From assembly GCF_004799325.1 (NCBI RefSeq), contig NZ_SSMD01000012.1, positions 1 through 64,000 on the forward strand: a stretch of 64,000 nucleotides of DNA, read 5' to 3'. The notes under the pieces are model-generated. The model searched no databases, had not been told where the DNA came from, and saw only the letters and a list, made by a program, of their open reading frames with translations. Position numbers and translations under genes: made by a program. Positions 23,484 through 31,614 of the stretch are shown here, piece by piece; positions within the stretch are counted from its first letter, which is position 1, and each line of letters opens with the position of its first letter. The stretch is from Thalassobius vesicularis (GTDB lineage Bacteria; Pseudomonadota; Alphaproteobacteria; Rhodobacterales; Rhodobacteraceae).

Positions 23484-25761
23484 TCCCCCACCCGGGGGCG
23501 GGCAAGAAGTGCGGCCGGGCAGTGGCGGAGACAACCGTCGCCTCGGGGTGCAGCTGCGCAGCGATGTGCGGCTGATGCCTGAGACGGTGGATGTGCCAGC
23601 GCGGACGGTGGAGCTGGTCTGGTCGAGCGGGGCGATGGTGCGCCGGCGGGATGCCTGGACCGGCAAACGCTATGACGAGGTTCTCTCGCTCGAGCCGGGT
23701 CATGTGGATCTGAGCCGCCTCAATGGCGGTGCGCCACTGCTCGACACCCACGGGGCATATGAATTGAGCCAGGTGCTGGGGGTGGTTGAGCGCGCCTGGG
23801 TGGAGACGGACGGGTCCGCACCGGTGGGCAAGGCGCGGGTGCGCTTCTCGGAAAGGGCGGATGTGGAGCCGGTCTGGCGCGATGTTCAGGCCGGGATCAT
23901 CCGCAATGTCTCGGTGGGTTATGCGGTGCGCAGCTTCGAGATCACCGAAGAAGAAGGGCAGGTGCCGGTCTGGCGGGCGGTGGACTGGCAGCCGATGGAG
24001 CTCTCGGCGGTGCCGGTGGGCGCGGATGCGCAGGCCGGGTTCCGGGCCAGCCCGGACGCAGAGCAGGACTGCACGCTGGTGCGGCGCGCAGCACCAGCTC
24101 CCGGTCGTGACGATCAGGACAGATTGAAAAAGTCAGAAGCTGCGGAGCGCAGCGATGGAGGGGATCAGCCTCCGTTACAGGATGGGAAGGACAAAGAGAT
24201 GAGCGGATCAGCAACGGAAGGCGCACAGGGTCAGCAGGCCCGCGGCGCGGAGCCCGGGATGGTGGCAGGGCGTGACGCGACGGCCGGCCCGGGCGGGCCC
24301 ATGGGGGCCTCGCCAGAAGCCCCGGCACCGGCGACTGACAGTGCTGCGCGCGCCGGACACGTGCAGCGCAATGCTTTGCCACAGGACGGCCGGGCCGGAG
24401 CGCCTGCTGCAGAAAACAACCATAACAATGAGCCGGCCGGACACCCTGTCTCCGCAGCAGATATGCGGCGCATTGCGCAGGAGGCGATGGAAGGTGAGCG
24501 GGCGCGGATCGCCGGCATTCAGGAGGCGGCGCGCAAGCTTGGCGTGGGCGGGGAGGTCACGGCGGATCTGGTGCGCCGGGGTGTCAGCCTCGATGAAGCG
24601 CGGGGAGCGCTCATCGATGCGGCCGCGTCTCTGGACCGGTCGGTGGACACCCGGCCGCATATCCGTATGGACGGGCAGAGCGAGGTGGAGACCCGACGGG
24701 CGGCGGTGGAGGCGGCCCTGATGCATCGCTATGAGCCGGGGCGGCATGAGCTGAGCCCGGCGGCACGGGAATGGCGGGGTCTGTCGCTGATCGAGATGGC
24801 GCGTGAGTTCCTCGCGGCCGAAGGGGTGCGGGTGCGCGGTCTGGGGCGCGATGAGATTGCCACGCGCGCGCTGCACACGAGTTCGGACTTTCCGCTCATC
24901 CTGGCCTCGGTCACCAACCGGACGCTGCGGGCGGCCTATGAGGCGGCGCCGCGCAGTTATCAGATGGTGGCGCGGCGCACCTCGGTGGCGGACTTCAAGG
25001 CGGTTCAGCGCCTGCAGCTGGGAGAGGCACCGCAGCTCGAGAAGGTCAACGAGGCGGGCGAGTTCAGGCGGGGCACGATCGGGGAGGCGAAAGAGAGCTA
25101 CCGCGTTGAGACCTACGGCAAGGTCGTCGGGATCACGCGACAGGTTCTGATCAATGACGATCTCGATGCGTTCACCCGTGTCCCGGCGCTCTTTGGCACG
25201 GCGGCGGCGACGCTGGAAAGCGATGTGGTCTGGGGGATCTTCCTGCAGAATGCGGCCATGGCCGATGGCAAGGCGCTGTTCCATGCGGGCCATGGCAACC
25301 TTGCCGCCAGCGGCACGGCGCTCGATGTGGTGAACCTTGCAAAGGCCCGCACCGCAATGTCGCGCCAGACCGGGCTCGATGGCAAGACGCTGCTGAACAT
25401 CCGGCCTGCATATCTGGTGGTGCCGTCGTCGCTGGAACTGGCCGCCGAGCAGCTGCTGGCGCAGAACCTCGTGCCGGGCAAGCCTGCGGATGTGGTGCCG
25501 GGCAATCTGCGCAGCCTGACGATTGTTTCCGAGCCGCGGCTCGATCCGGCGAGCGGGGCGGTGCCCTGGTATCTGGTGGCCAGCCCTGCAGCGATCGACA
25601 CGATCGAATATGCCTTCCTCGAAGGGCAGGAGGGTGTGTTCATGGAAACCCGCATGGGGTTTGACGTGGACGGGGTCGAGATCAAGGCGCGTCTGGATTT
25701 TGGCGCCAAGGCCATCGACTGGCGCGGGCTCTACAAGAACCCCGGTGTCGCACTCACCTGA
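23470..25761 (+). CDS. Prohead protease fused to HK97-fold major capsid protein
   Basis: A 763-residue fusion read from ATG 23470, preceded by GAGG. Residues 1-200 are an HK97-type prohead protease with His in LLDTHGAY (H94) and Ser in RNVSVGY (S148). Residues about 200-330 are a disordered Gly/Ala/Gln-rich linker. Residues about 340-763 are the delta region and capsid shell (RTSVADFKAVQRL, GITRQVLINDDLDAF, FMETRMGFDVDG). An in-frame ATG at 24199 with an AAGGA site would make a 520-residue capsid-plus-scaffold product. The protease is expected to release itself and trim the capsid. Confidence 0.92.
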   Translation: MTRNDPPPGGGQEVRPGSGGDNRRLGVQLRSDVRLMPETVDVPARTVELVWSSGAMVRRRDAWTGKRYDEVLSLEPGHVDLSRLNGGAPLLDTHGAYELSQVLGVVERAWVETDGSAPVGKARVRFSERADVEPVWRDVQAGIIRNVSVGYAVRSFEITEEEGQVPVWRAVDWQPMELSAVPVGADAQAGFRASPDAEQDCTLVRRAAPAPGRDDQDRLKKSEAAERSDGGDQPPLQDGKDKEMSGSATEGAQGQQARGAEPGMVAGRDATAGPGGPMGASPEAPAPATDSAARAGHVQRNALPQDGRAGAPAAENNHNNEPAGHPVSAADMRRIAQEAMEGERARIAGIQEAARKLGVGGEVTADLVRRGVSLDEARGALIDAAASLDRSVDTRPHIRMDGQSEVETRRAAVEAALMHRYEPGRHELSPAAREWRGLSLIEMAREFLAAEGVRVRGLGRDEIATRALHTSSDFPLILASVTNRTLRAAYEAAPRSYQMVARRTSVADFKAVQRLQLGEAPQLEKVNEAGEFRRGTIGEAKESYRVETYGKVVGITRQVLINDDLDAFTRVPALFGTAAATLESDVVWGIFLQNAAMADGKALFHAGHGNLAASGTALDVVNLAKARTAMSRQTGLDGKTLLNIRPAYLVVPSSLELAAEQLLAQNLVPGKPADVVPGNLRSLTIVSEPRLDPASGAVPWYLVASPAAIDTIEYAFLEGQEGVFMETRMGFDVDGVEIKARLDFGAKAIDWRGLYKNPGVALT
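24199..25761 (+). other. Possible internal translation start for capsid product
   Basis: Inside the protease-capsid frame, ATG 24199 (MSGSATEG) is in frame and preceded by GGGAAGGACAAAGAG, a strong ribosome site. This would give a linker-capsid protein without protease, allowing many capsid copies per protease. The lambda C/Nu3 genes use an analogous nested start; use here is inference. Confidence 0.5.
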
Positions 25762-25843
25762 CCGGCTTGAGAATGGTCAAGGCCGGGAGAGGCGGGGCAG
25801 GTCAGAGTGATCCTGTCCCTTTTCCTTCTGAACATCTTCAGAC

Positions 25844-25875
25844 GGGCAGCCTGACAGGCTGCCCTTTCTTTTTTA
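25844..25875 (+). terminator. Intrinsic terminator between capsid and decoration genes
   Basis: Arms GGGCAGCCTG (25844-25853) and CAGGCTGCCC (25855-25864) are followed by TTTCTTTTTT. It lies inside the late operon, so it probably attenuates rather than ends transcription, or is passed by an antiterminator. Confidence 0.82.
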
Positions 25876-25891
25876 CAAAGGGACCAATCCC

Positions 25892-26227
25892 ATGAACTCT
25901 TATATCCAGCCGGGCGGCACGCTGACGCTGACGGCGCCGTATGATGTTGTCTCCGGCGCCGGTCTCAAGGTGGGCGCGATCGTCGGCGTGGCTGCGCGTG
26001 ATGCGCTTGCGGGTGCTGCGGTGGAAACCGTTCTGACCGGTGTGTTTGATATGGCCAAGGCAGCAAGCCAGGCCTGGAGCACCGGCGCAAAAATCTACTG
26101 GGACGATACGGCCAGGGTGACGACCAGTGTCGCCACTTCGAACACGCTGATCGGCGTGGCGGTAGCGGATGTGGCCGGGGGTGCCAGTGACGTGACCGGG
26201 CGGGTGCGTCTGAACGGGGCCTTCTGA
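25892..26227 (+). CDS. Capsid decoration protein (DUF2190-like)
   Basis: A 111-residue beta-rich protein (MNSYIQPGGTLTLTAPYDVVSG, VGAIVGVAARDA, IYWDDTARVTT). This is the pattern of DUF2190 head decoration proteins that follow the major capsid gene. Its stop overlaps the next start. Confidence 0.82.
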   Translation: MNSYIQPGGTLTLTAPYDVVSGAGLKVGAIVGVAARDALAGAAVETVLTGVFDMAKAASQAWSTGAKIYWDDTARVTTSVATSNTLIGVAVADVAGGASDVTGRVRLNGAF

Positions 26228-26538
26228 TGTCGGTGTTTGACGGGGCGTTGGGACGGCTTTTTGCCGATCCCAATCTCTCGGTGGAGATCGTCCACCGGGA
26301 CATGGAGGGGCGCTTCACGCGGGGCAGGGGCATTCTGCGCCGGCCCGACGAGATCACCGGGTTTGGTGCGGCGCGGCTTTTGTCGGAAACCACGCGGCTC
26401 GATGTGCGGGTGGCGGATGTGCCAGCCCCGCGTCCGGATGAGCAGATCCTGATCGGGGAGGACACGTTCCTCATTCAGGGGGAGCCGAAGCGGGACCGGG
26501 AGCGGCTGATCTGGACGCTGGAGCTGTCTCCGGCATGA
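26227..26538 (+). CDS. Head-tail connector (head completion) protein
   Basis: A 103-residue protein whose place after the decoration gene and content (FLIQGEPKRDRERLIWTLEL at the end) fit small head-tail joining proteins of lambdoid phages. It starts by overlapping the previous stop. The assignment is mainly by synteny. Confidence 0.65.
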   Translation: MSVFDGALGRLFADPNLSVEIVHRDMEGRFTRGRGILRRPDEITGFGAARLLSETTRLDVRVADVPAPRPDEQILIGEDTFLIQGEPKRDRERLIWTLELSPA

Positions 26539-26708
26539 GGCCCGGCAGGCGCTTTGCTGCGGATTGTGAAGACTGGATGGCAGCCGGATCCCGGCTGCCA
26601 TCTGCCTGCCGGCCTCTCCCCACGGGACTGGAGAGGCCAGCCCATCCGGAAGAATATTCCGGACATCCGAAGACTGGATGCCCGATGTGGGGTCTGTCCA
26701 GTCCTTAA
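26535..26708 (+). CDS. Possible 57-aa small protein overlapping a structured element
   Basis: The frame starts in an ATGA overlap with the previous stop and ends at TAA 26708. Its codons run through four hairpins, and the protein (MRPGRRFAADCEDWMAAG...) shows no motif. The coupling is the only support; it may be a chance frame in a structured spacer. Confidence 0.25.
   Translation: MRPGRRFAADCEDWMAAGSRLPSACRPLPTGLERPAHPEEYSGHPKTGCPMWGLSSP
26568..26703. repeat. Cluster of four hairpins with a 12-bp direct repeat
   Basis: The stems are 26577-26587 with 26591-26601 (ATGGCAGCCGG), 26611-26619 with 26630-26638 (GGCCTCTCC), 26646-26651 with 26657-26662 (CCGGAA), and 26672-26678 with 26697-26703 (GACTGGA). 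GAAGACTGGATG occurs at 26568-26579 and 26669-26680. Such dense folding between late genes suggests an RNA processing or attenuation element, or a small mobile repeat. Confidence 0.6.
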
Positions 26709-26727
26709 TCAGCGGGGCTGAGCGCAG

Positions 26728-27360
26728 ATGCAGCTTGGTGTTGAGGTCAGTGGTGATCTGGTCGCGATTATGGCGGCCGAGATCCGCGCAGGTGAAAAGG
26801 CTGTGAGCCTCGCGATGCGGGAGGCCGGATCCGGGCTCAAAGCTGACTGGCGCGGGCAGATCACCGGGGCCGGGCTGGGGCAGCGCCTGGCACATTCGAT
26901 CCACAGCGCCTCCTACCCGAAATCCGGCGACAGTCTTGAGGCGGCCGCCCTGGTCTGGTCGAAAGCACCGGTCATTGTGGGGGCGCATGATGCGGGGCCG
27001 CTCATTCGCTCGAAATCCGGCTTCTGGCTGGCGATCCCGCTGCCGGCGGCGGGCAATGGCGTGGGTGGCCGGCGGATGACACCCGGCGAATGGGAAAAAC
27101 GCCGCGGGCTGCGCCTGCGCTTTGTTTATCGCCGCCGTGGCCCCAGCCTGCTGGTGGCGGACGGACGGCTCAGCAGCAGGGGTCTCGGCGTGGCCTCCCG
27201 CGCGAAATCAGGCCGGGGCCGGGCCAGCGTGCCGATCTTCCTGCTGGTGCCGCAGGTCAGGCTGCTCAAGCGGCTGGATCTGGCGCGGGACGCGGCGCGT
27301 GCGCAGGCGGAGCTGCCGGGGCGGATCGCAAAACACTGGGTGGCGGGGAGGTTGGGATAA
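26728..27360 (+). CDS. DUF6441-like phage minor head/tail protein
   Basis: A 210-residue protein matching my recollection of DUF6441: LGVEVSGDLVAIMAAEIRAGEKAVS at the N-terminus, a middle VWSKAPVIVGAHDAGPLIRSKSGFWLAIPLP, and FLLVPQVRLLKRLDLARDA near the end. These lie at the head-tail junction and may be tail-completion proteins. Directly after it the late operon is interrupted by cargo. Confidence 0.75.
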   Translation: MQLGVEVSGDLVAIMAAEIRAGEKAVSLAMREAGSGLKADWRGQITGAGLGQRLAHSIHSASYPKSGDSLEAAALVWSKAPVIVGAHDAGPLIRSKSGFWLAIPLPAAGNGVGGRRMTPGEWEKRRGLRLRFVYRRRGPSLLVADGRLSSRGLGVASRAKSGRGRASVPIFLLVPQVRLLKRLDLARDAARAQAELPGRIAKHWVAGRLG

Positions 27361-27402
27361 AGAAAAGGCGACGACACAGGGAGGAGGAGGTGTCGTCGCC
27401 TT
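27358..27402 (-). terminator. Intrinsic terminator of the tRNA operon
   Basis: Arms at 27365-27377 and 27390-27402 form a perfect 13-bp inverted repeat (AAGGCGACGACAC) with a 12-base loop. On the minus strand the stem is followed by TTTTCTTT, so it terminates transcription from the tRNA genes. It abuts the stop of the DUF6441 gene. Confidence 0.82.
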
Positions 27403-27552
27403 GTTCGAACTGGCTCCAGGGAGGAAGAAAAAAGCCATCCGAGTTTCTGAGACTTGAAATAGGGAGTTTCTGCGCGTGCACAATAGGGGAAGGGCGAATA
27501 GCTGATCTGCGCTGAGTGCAAGGCCCAGCGAGGACCTGTCGTGAAGACGTCG

Positions 27553-27636
27553 TGGTGCCCCCTGCCGGACTCGAACCGGCACGCCCGCAGGCAGAAGATT
27601 TTAAGTCTCCAGCGTCTGCCATTCCGCCAAGGGGGC
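27553..27636 (-). tRNA. tRNA-Leu (UAA anticodon)
   Basis: Read on the minus strand it begins GCCCCCTTGGCGGAATGG and ends in GGTTCGAGTCCGGCAGGGGG plus encoded CCA. The anticodon loop has TTAAAAT, giving anticodon UAA for the UUA codon. The variable arm (TGCCTGCGGGCG region) is of class II size, as Leu tRNAs need. It is the second gene of the operon. Confidence 0.93.
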
Positions 27637-27638
27637 TT

Positions 27639-27715
27639 TGGTAGGCCCGGCAGGATTTGAACCCGCAACCAAAGCGTTATGAGCGCTCTGCTCTGACCGT
27701 TGAGCTACAGGCCCG
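27639..27715 (-). tRNA. tRNA with CAU anticodon, probably Ile2
   Basis: Minus strand: begins GGGCCTGTAGCTCAACGG, anticodon loop CTCATAA, T-arm GGGTTCAAATCCTGC, encoded CCA at 27639-27641. The CAU anticodon can be elongator Met or Ile2 (lysidine). The CGCT-TTGGTTG stretch after the anticodon stem resembles Ile2 more. There is a G1-U72 pair, so it is not an initiator. It is first in the two-tRNA operon. Confidence 0.85.
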
Positions 27716-27723
27716 CTGGGTGG

Positions 27724-27752
27724 GTTGAACGCGAATATGCGCGAATGGTCAA
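27724..27752 (-). promoter_or_regulatory. Promoter of the two-tRNA operon
   Basis: On the minus strand a -35 box TTGACC (27747-27752) and a weaker -10 box TTCAAC (27724-27729) are separated by 17 bases. They end 8 bases before the 5' end of the CAU tRNA. Position and spacing fit a housekeeping tRNA promoter. Confidence 0.6.
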
Positions 27753-27921
27753 GGTGGCGCGGCGGAAATCTGCGGGTCGCGAGATCTCAGGGCAGAGAGC
27801 AGGTATTCAGAAGGCTGCGGATCAGCAAGACCGATTGCCAGCAACCCTGTTCTCTGCAATTGGGTTGGCAGCGTCCCGCACCTCACGGGCGCGTTCAGCG
27901 CACGTCCCCCGGGAGCAGACC

Positions 27922-28545
27922 GTGACCCTCGAACTCTGGCTTCTTTATCTGGCGGCGGCGATTGGCTTGTCCCTCACACCTGGTCCGAATGGGCTGCTGT
28001 CGGTGACGCATGGCGCATGCTATGGATTCCGGCGGACCGTTTTTACGGTTCTGGGCGGTGCGCTGGGGTTTCTGATCCTGATCGGGGTGTCTCTGGCGGG
28101 GCTGGGGGCGCTCCTGGCGGCATCCGGCAGCGCATTTGAAATCGCCAAATGGATTGGGGCGCTTTATCTGATCTACCTGGGGCTACGGGTCTGGCGCGCT
28201 CCACCCCCTTTGGCTGACACTGCCGTGTCAATGTCCGGAGCGTCTGCGTCGAGGCCGGCCCGGTTGTTTTTCCAGGGGTTCTGGGTGGCGGTTTCCAATC
28301 CCAAGGGGCTGGTGTTTTTTGCAGCGTTTCTGCCGCAGTTCATGGTTCCGGGCGCTTTTTTTCTGGTTCAGCTTGCGATATTCGGGGGCACTTTCGTGCT
28401 GGTCGAGATCGCCTATGAGCTTCTGCTCGCCCGGCTTGCACAACGGGTGGCGCCCTGGCTTTCAAAGTACGGGCGTCAGTTCAATCGTGTGACAGGTGGC
28501 GCATTCATCTGCCTTGGTGCGGTTCTGACGACCGCGTCGCGCTGA
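27922..28545 (+). CDS. LysE/RhtB-family amino acid exporter
   Basis: A 207-residue membrane protein read from GTG 27922 with GGGAG upstream. It has five to six membrane segments and the family signatures SLTPGPNGLLSVTHGACYGFRR at the start and SNPKGLVFFAAFLPQF near residue 127. It exports amino acids or analogues. It is not a phage gene family, so it is cargo. A longer frame back to 27700 runs through tRNA and promoter sequence and was rejected. Confidence 0.88.
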   Translation: MTLELWLLYLAAAIGLSLTPGPNGLLSVTHGACYGFRRTVFTVLGGALGFLILIGVSLAGLGALLAASGSAFEIAKWIGALYLIYLGLRVWRAPPPLADTAVSMSGASASRPARLFFQGFWVAVSNPKGLVFFAAFLPQFMVPGAFFLVQLAIFGGTFVLVEIAYELLLARLAQRVAPWLSKYGRQFNRVTGGAFICLGAVLTTASR

Positions 28546-28661
28546 CGGTATCAACGCGCAGGTCCGGAAAAAAATGAAAATCCAGGCGCGAGGTGGTTTC
28601 GACATCTCGCTTGAGGGTTGAGTGCCGGGCGGTTAGCATCTTCGAAAAACAGGAGATGATG

Positions 28662-29960
28662 ATGCAGATCTTGAAATCCGGGATACCTTTTCTGATTGCG
28701 GCTCAGTTCGCGCTGCCCGTTTGCGCGCAGACGGCTGATAGTCTGCGCGCAGAGCTTGATCTTGTGGTTACTCAGATCGAGGAGGCGGATGCGACGATCG
28801 CGCGGTTTGACGGAGGGCTGATCCGTGCGCTTGCCGAGGCGAGAAAAGAAGCGCTTTCGCTTTCGGAAGCTGTGATCCGGAACCGCATTCTTGGTCTTGA
28901 AGGGGGAAATGCCGTTGAAATCGTCATTCCGGCTGTGCAACCCGATGACGCCCGGGCGACCCGGATCCTGGGGGAAATAGCTGCAGCCCAGAGCCGGATC
29001 GCAGAGGCCGAAAAGGAAGCGGCGCGGGCCGGTGGTCTCATTCAGGCGGTAGCGCTGAGCCGGGTCGAGACCGAAAAGCTGACCCTTGCGCAGCTGCAGA
29101 TGGGATATTTCCAGGCAAAATACGGGATCGCTTTCCCCAATTCAGTTGCTTTGGCACCCCCTCCGTCCTCAGGGTCGGGTAGCGGCGAACCGGAGCCTCT
29201 GAGCACGGCACAAGATACTGCGACCGGTGAGGCCGAAACCTTGCCCTGGGCGGATAAACGGTTTCCGCAGATCGACTATTCGCTGCAGCCGTTCGAGCAG
29301 GCGCATAAGGATGGCGACAGGATTTCGGGGTGGTGGTCGATCGAAACCGAGCGGGCGGTTGTCGATGACAGTCCAAAAGTCGTTGCAATCAACTACTCGA
29401 ATTTCGAGCCGGGCAGCTACAGCGGGTTCACGGGTTTGCTGGCGCGCTGCACTGAAGGGGAAACGGCACTGGTGTACATTCAGGATGACTACCTGATGAC
29501 GGATTTTCGGCGCAACAGTTTCGATATCACCTACCGTATCGATGATGCTCCGGCACAGCAGACGAGATGGAACAGTCTGACGAACAACAAGGGCGCGGGT
29601 TTGTTTGGCCGGGAAGCGGAACAGTTTCTGCGCAGGATTTATGATGCCAAGAGCCTCTTCATCCGTCTGGTCGAAAAAAATGGCCAGCGCCACGATGCGG
29701 TATTTGATCTTTCCGGGGGGCAGGATGCTGTTGAAGCGGTTGCATCGGCCTGCGGGTGGTCGACGCTGTCACTGTCACCGGAGGACTACAAGGCCATTCA
29801 GACCATGCTCAATGCAGGTGGGTTCGAGGCAGGTACGCCAGATGGCCGCTGGGGCGCGGGTTCAAAGCGCGCGCTGAAGGCGTTTCAGGCATCGGTTGGA
29901 TTGCCTGAAACCGGCGCCCCGGACCGTGCGACTTTGACCAGGCTTGGTTTTGGGGAGTAA
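28662..29960 (+). CDS. Secreted peptidoglycan-binding domain protein
   Basis: A 432-residue exported protein with a signal peptide (GIPFLIAAQFALPVCAQ, cleavage after about 23). A coiled-coil region follows to about residue 150, with SRIAEAEKEAARAG-type repeats. A Pro/Ser linker comes next, then a beta-rich domain (about 210-370), and a C-terminal PG_binding_1 domain (YKAIQTMLNAGGFEAGTPDG, ALKAFQASVGLPETG). It is probably periplasmic. Three ATGs (28656, 28659, 28662) compete; CAGGAG lies just before them. Confidence 0.75.
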   Translation: MQILKSGIPFLIAAQFALPVCAQTADSLRAELDLVVTQIEEADATIARFDGGLIRALAEARKEALSLSEAVIRNRILGLEGGNAVEIVIPAVQPDDARATRILGEIAAAQSRIAEAEKEAARAGGLIQAVALSRVETEKLTLAQLQMGYFQAKYGIAFPNSVALAPPPSSGSGSGEPEPLSTAQDTATGEAETLPWADKRFPQIDYSLQPFEQAHKDGDRISGWWSIETERAVVDDSPKVVAINYSNFEPGSYSGFTGLLARCTEGETALVYIQDDYLMTDFRRNSFDITYRIDDAPAQQTRWNSLTNNKGAGLFGREAEQFLRRIYDAKSLFIRLVEKNGQRHDAVFDLSGGQDAVEAVASACGWSTLSLSPEDYKAIQTMLNAGGFEAGTPDGRWGAGSKRALKAFQASVGLPETGAPDRATLTRLGFGE

Positions 29961-29982
29961 AGGTCAGCCCATTCAGAATTGC

Positions 29983-30018
29983 GTCCATATGGACTTGAAA
30001 TATAGGTCATATGGACTT
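29983..30018. promoter_or_regulatory. Operator of the Xre-RES pair
   Basis: CATATGGACTT occurs at 29986-29996 and 30008-30018, 22 bp apart (two helical turns). The first lies in a perfect palindrome GTCCATATGGAC (29983-29994). They sit just upstream of the antitoxin start, as expected for autoregulation by the antitoxin complex. Confidence 0.6.
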
Positions 30019-30047
30019 ATTCTTTGGGTGAAATGGAGGGTTTGTCT

Positions 30048-30437
30048 ATGGAAAGCGTGGTCAGCGAACGTCCGGCGGCCGCAGTGCAGGCTGTTGCGTT
30101 GAAGGCTTTCAGTCGGATTGCCGAGGGCTGGTCACTTACCGGCCGCGAGGCAGCGGCGCTGGCGGATATGTCCGAGTCGACCTGGAAACGTGCCAGGAAG
30201 CCAGGATTTTCCGGTGAATTGACACGCGATCAGATGTTGCGGCTCAGCGCGCTTGTCGGGCTCTATAAATCACTCGAACTGTACTTCAGCCCGGCAATTG
30301 CGGGGCAATGGGTCAAGCTGAGCAACCGGGGGCCGGAATTCGATGGTCAGCGCCCACTGGATGCCATGGTGCATGGGGGCCTTCCCAAGATTTTGCGTGT
30401 CCGGACTTATGTGGATGCCCTGCGGGGTGGCGTTTGA
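30048..30437 (+). CDS. Xre/MbcA/ParS-type antitoxin
   Basis: A 129-residue antitoxin of the type paired with RES toxins. An N-terminal HTH (EGWSLTGREAAALADMSESTWKR) is followed by the MbcA/ParS-like C-terminus (MLRLSALVGLYKSLELYF, RPLDAMVHGGLPKILRVRTYVDAL). ATG 30048 has GGAGGG 7 bases upstream. Its stop overlaps the TTG start of the toxin. Confidence 0.88.
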   Translation: MESVVSERPAAAVQAVALKAFSRIAEGWSLTGREAAALADMSESTWKRARKPGFSGELTRDQMLRLSALVGLYKSLELYFSPAIAGQWVKLSNRGPEFDGQRPLDAMVHGGLPKILRVRTYVDALRGGV

Positions 30438-31126
30438 AGATTACGGCTCTGAACGACCGGGGACTGGTTCGCCTGATCCCGGCCACTTATCACAAGCCAC
30501 CCGTGTTGCGTGGGCTTGTTGACAGTGATGAAGAAGCGGCAATCCTGGCTGAGCTCGAAGGAGAAACCAGCACACGCCTGATCGCTGAACGGGAAGGCAG
30601 TCCTGCACTTGACCGGCGCGAACTGGTTTTTGAACGACGGGCTCATGACCTGAATGTTTATGGTCAGAGCCACATCAACGCGGCCTTCTCATATACCCGG
30701 CCGACAGGGAACCGCTTCAATGGTGGTGAACGTGGGGCATGGTATTGCAGCTTTGATGTTCTGACCTCTGCCGAGGAGGTTGCCTATCACAGGACGCGGG
30801 AGCTCAGCTTCATTGGCGTTTTTGACGACGAGGCCAGATATGTGGAATTGCTTGCCGACTTCATAGGTGACTTTCCGGATCTGGCAGACGAGAGCGGACA
30901 TCCGGCGCTGAATCCCGATCCGGCGACAGGATATCCGGCCGGACAGTCTCTCGCGACGGCTCTGCGCCAGGAGGGTCATCGGGGTTTGCTCTATCCATCG
31001 GTCAGGCGCACGGGCGGGGCATGCTTTGTGGCATTTGATCCCGGCATTATTCAGAATGTGAGGCCGGGAGCGAGCTGGAATATCTCCTGGTCGGGTTCGC
31101 CGGAGTATTCCATCGAAGGGCTCTGA
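30434..31126 (+). CDS. RES-domain toxin
   Basis: A 230-residue RES-fold toxin. Motif regions are FSYTRPTGNRFNGG, GAWYCSFDVLTSAEEVAYH and the C-terminal GHRGLLYPSVRRTGGACFVAFDP. RES toxins degrade NAD+. It is translated from TTG 30434 overlapping the antitoxin stop; the upstream frame at 30308 overlaps the antitoxin and is rejected. The N-terminal extension of 60 residues before the fold is longer than usual. Confidence 0.87.
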   Translation: MKITALNDRGLVRLIPATYHKPPVLRGLVDSDEEAAILAELEGETSTRLIAEREGSPALDRRELVFERRAHDLNVYGQSHINAAFSYTRPTGNRFNGGERGAWYCSFDVLTSAEEVAYHRTRELSFIGVFDDEARYVELLADFIGDFPDLADESGHPALNPDPATGYPAGQSLATALRQEGHRGLLYPSVRRTGGACFVAFDPGIIQNVRPGASWNISWSGSPEYSIEGL

Positions 31127-31194
31127 TCTTTCCGGGCACTGAACTGCTTCAGATTTGACAGCTTCTGAAACCAGCAGAGCGAAAGCTATCCATC

Positions 31195-31614
31195 ATGCCC
31201 ACCCTCCGCGAAACCCTCCTCACCAGCCTGCATGCGCGGCTGTCAGCCCTGCCTGCTTCGGTTCTGCGCGGGGAGGTGCTGCCTGAGCGGGTGCCGGCGG
31301 GAGGGGTTGTGATCCTGAGGGATGGCGATCCGGGGGAGCCGGAGGTGACGCTGTCACCGCTGCGATATCACTATGCGCATCGGGCCGAGCTTGAGGTGGT
31401 GGTGCAGGACAGGGAGCGGGATGCGGCTTTCGACACCCTTTGTGCAGGCATCGGGACAGCACTCGCTGCCGACCGTACGCTGGGCGGGCTGTGCGACTGG
31501 GTCGAGCCGGAGGCGCCGCGGCCGGTGGATCTGCCGGTGGAGGGGGCGGCCAGCCTGAAGGCGGCCGTCATCCCGGTTGTGCTGCATTATACGCTGGCAG
31601 ACCCGCTGGCGTGA
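31195..31614 (+). CDS. Minor tail/tail-completion protein (DUF3168-like)
   Basis: A 139-residue protein with the pattern of small tail-terminator proteins (MPTLRETLLTSLHARLSAL, HRAELEVVVQDRERDAAFDTL). It is the first phage structural gene after the cargo block and before the tail tube. It ends tail-to-tail with the bactofilin gene, overlapping by 28 bases. Confidence 0.7.
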   Translation: MPTLRETLLTSLHARLSALPASVLRGEVLPERVPAGGVVILRDGDPGEPEVTLSPLRYHYAHRAELEVVVQDRERDAAFDTLCAGIGTALAADRTLGGLCDWVEPEAPRPVDLPVEGAASLKAAVIPVVLHYTLADPLA

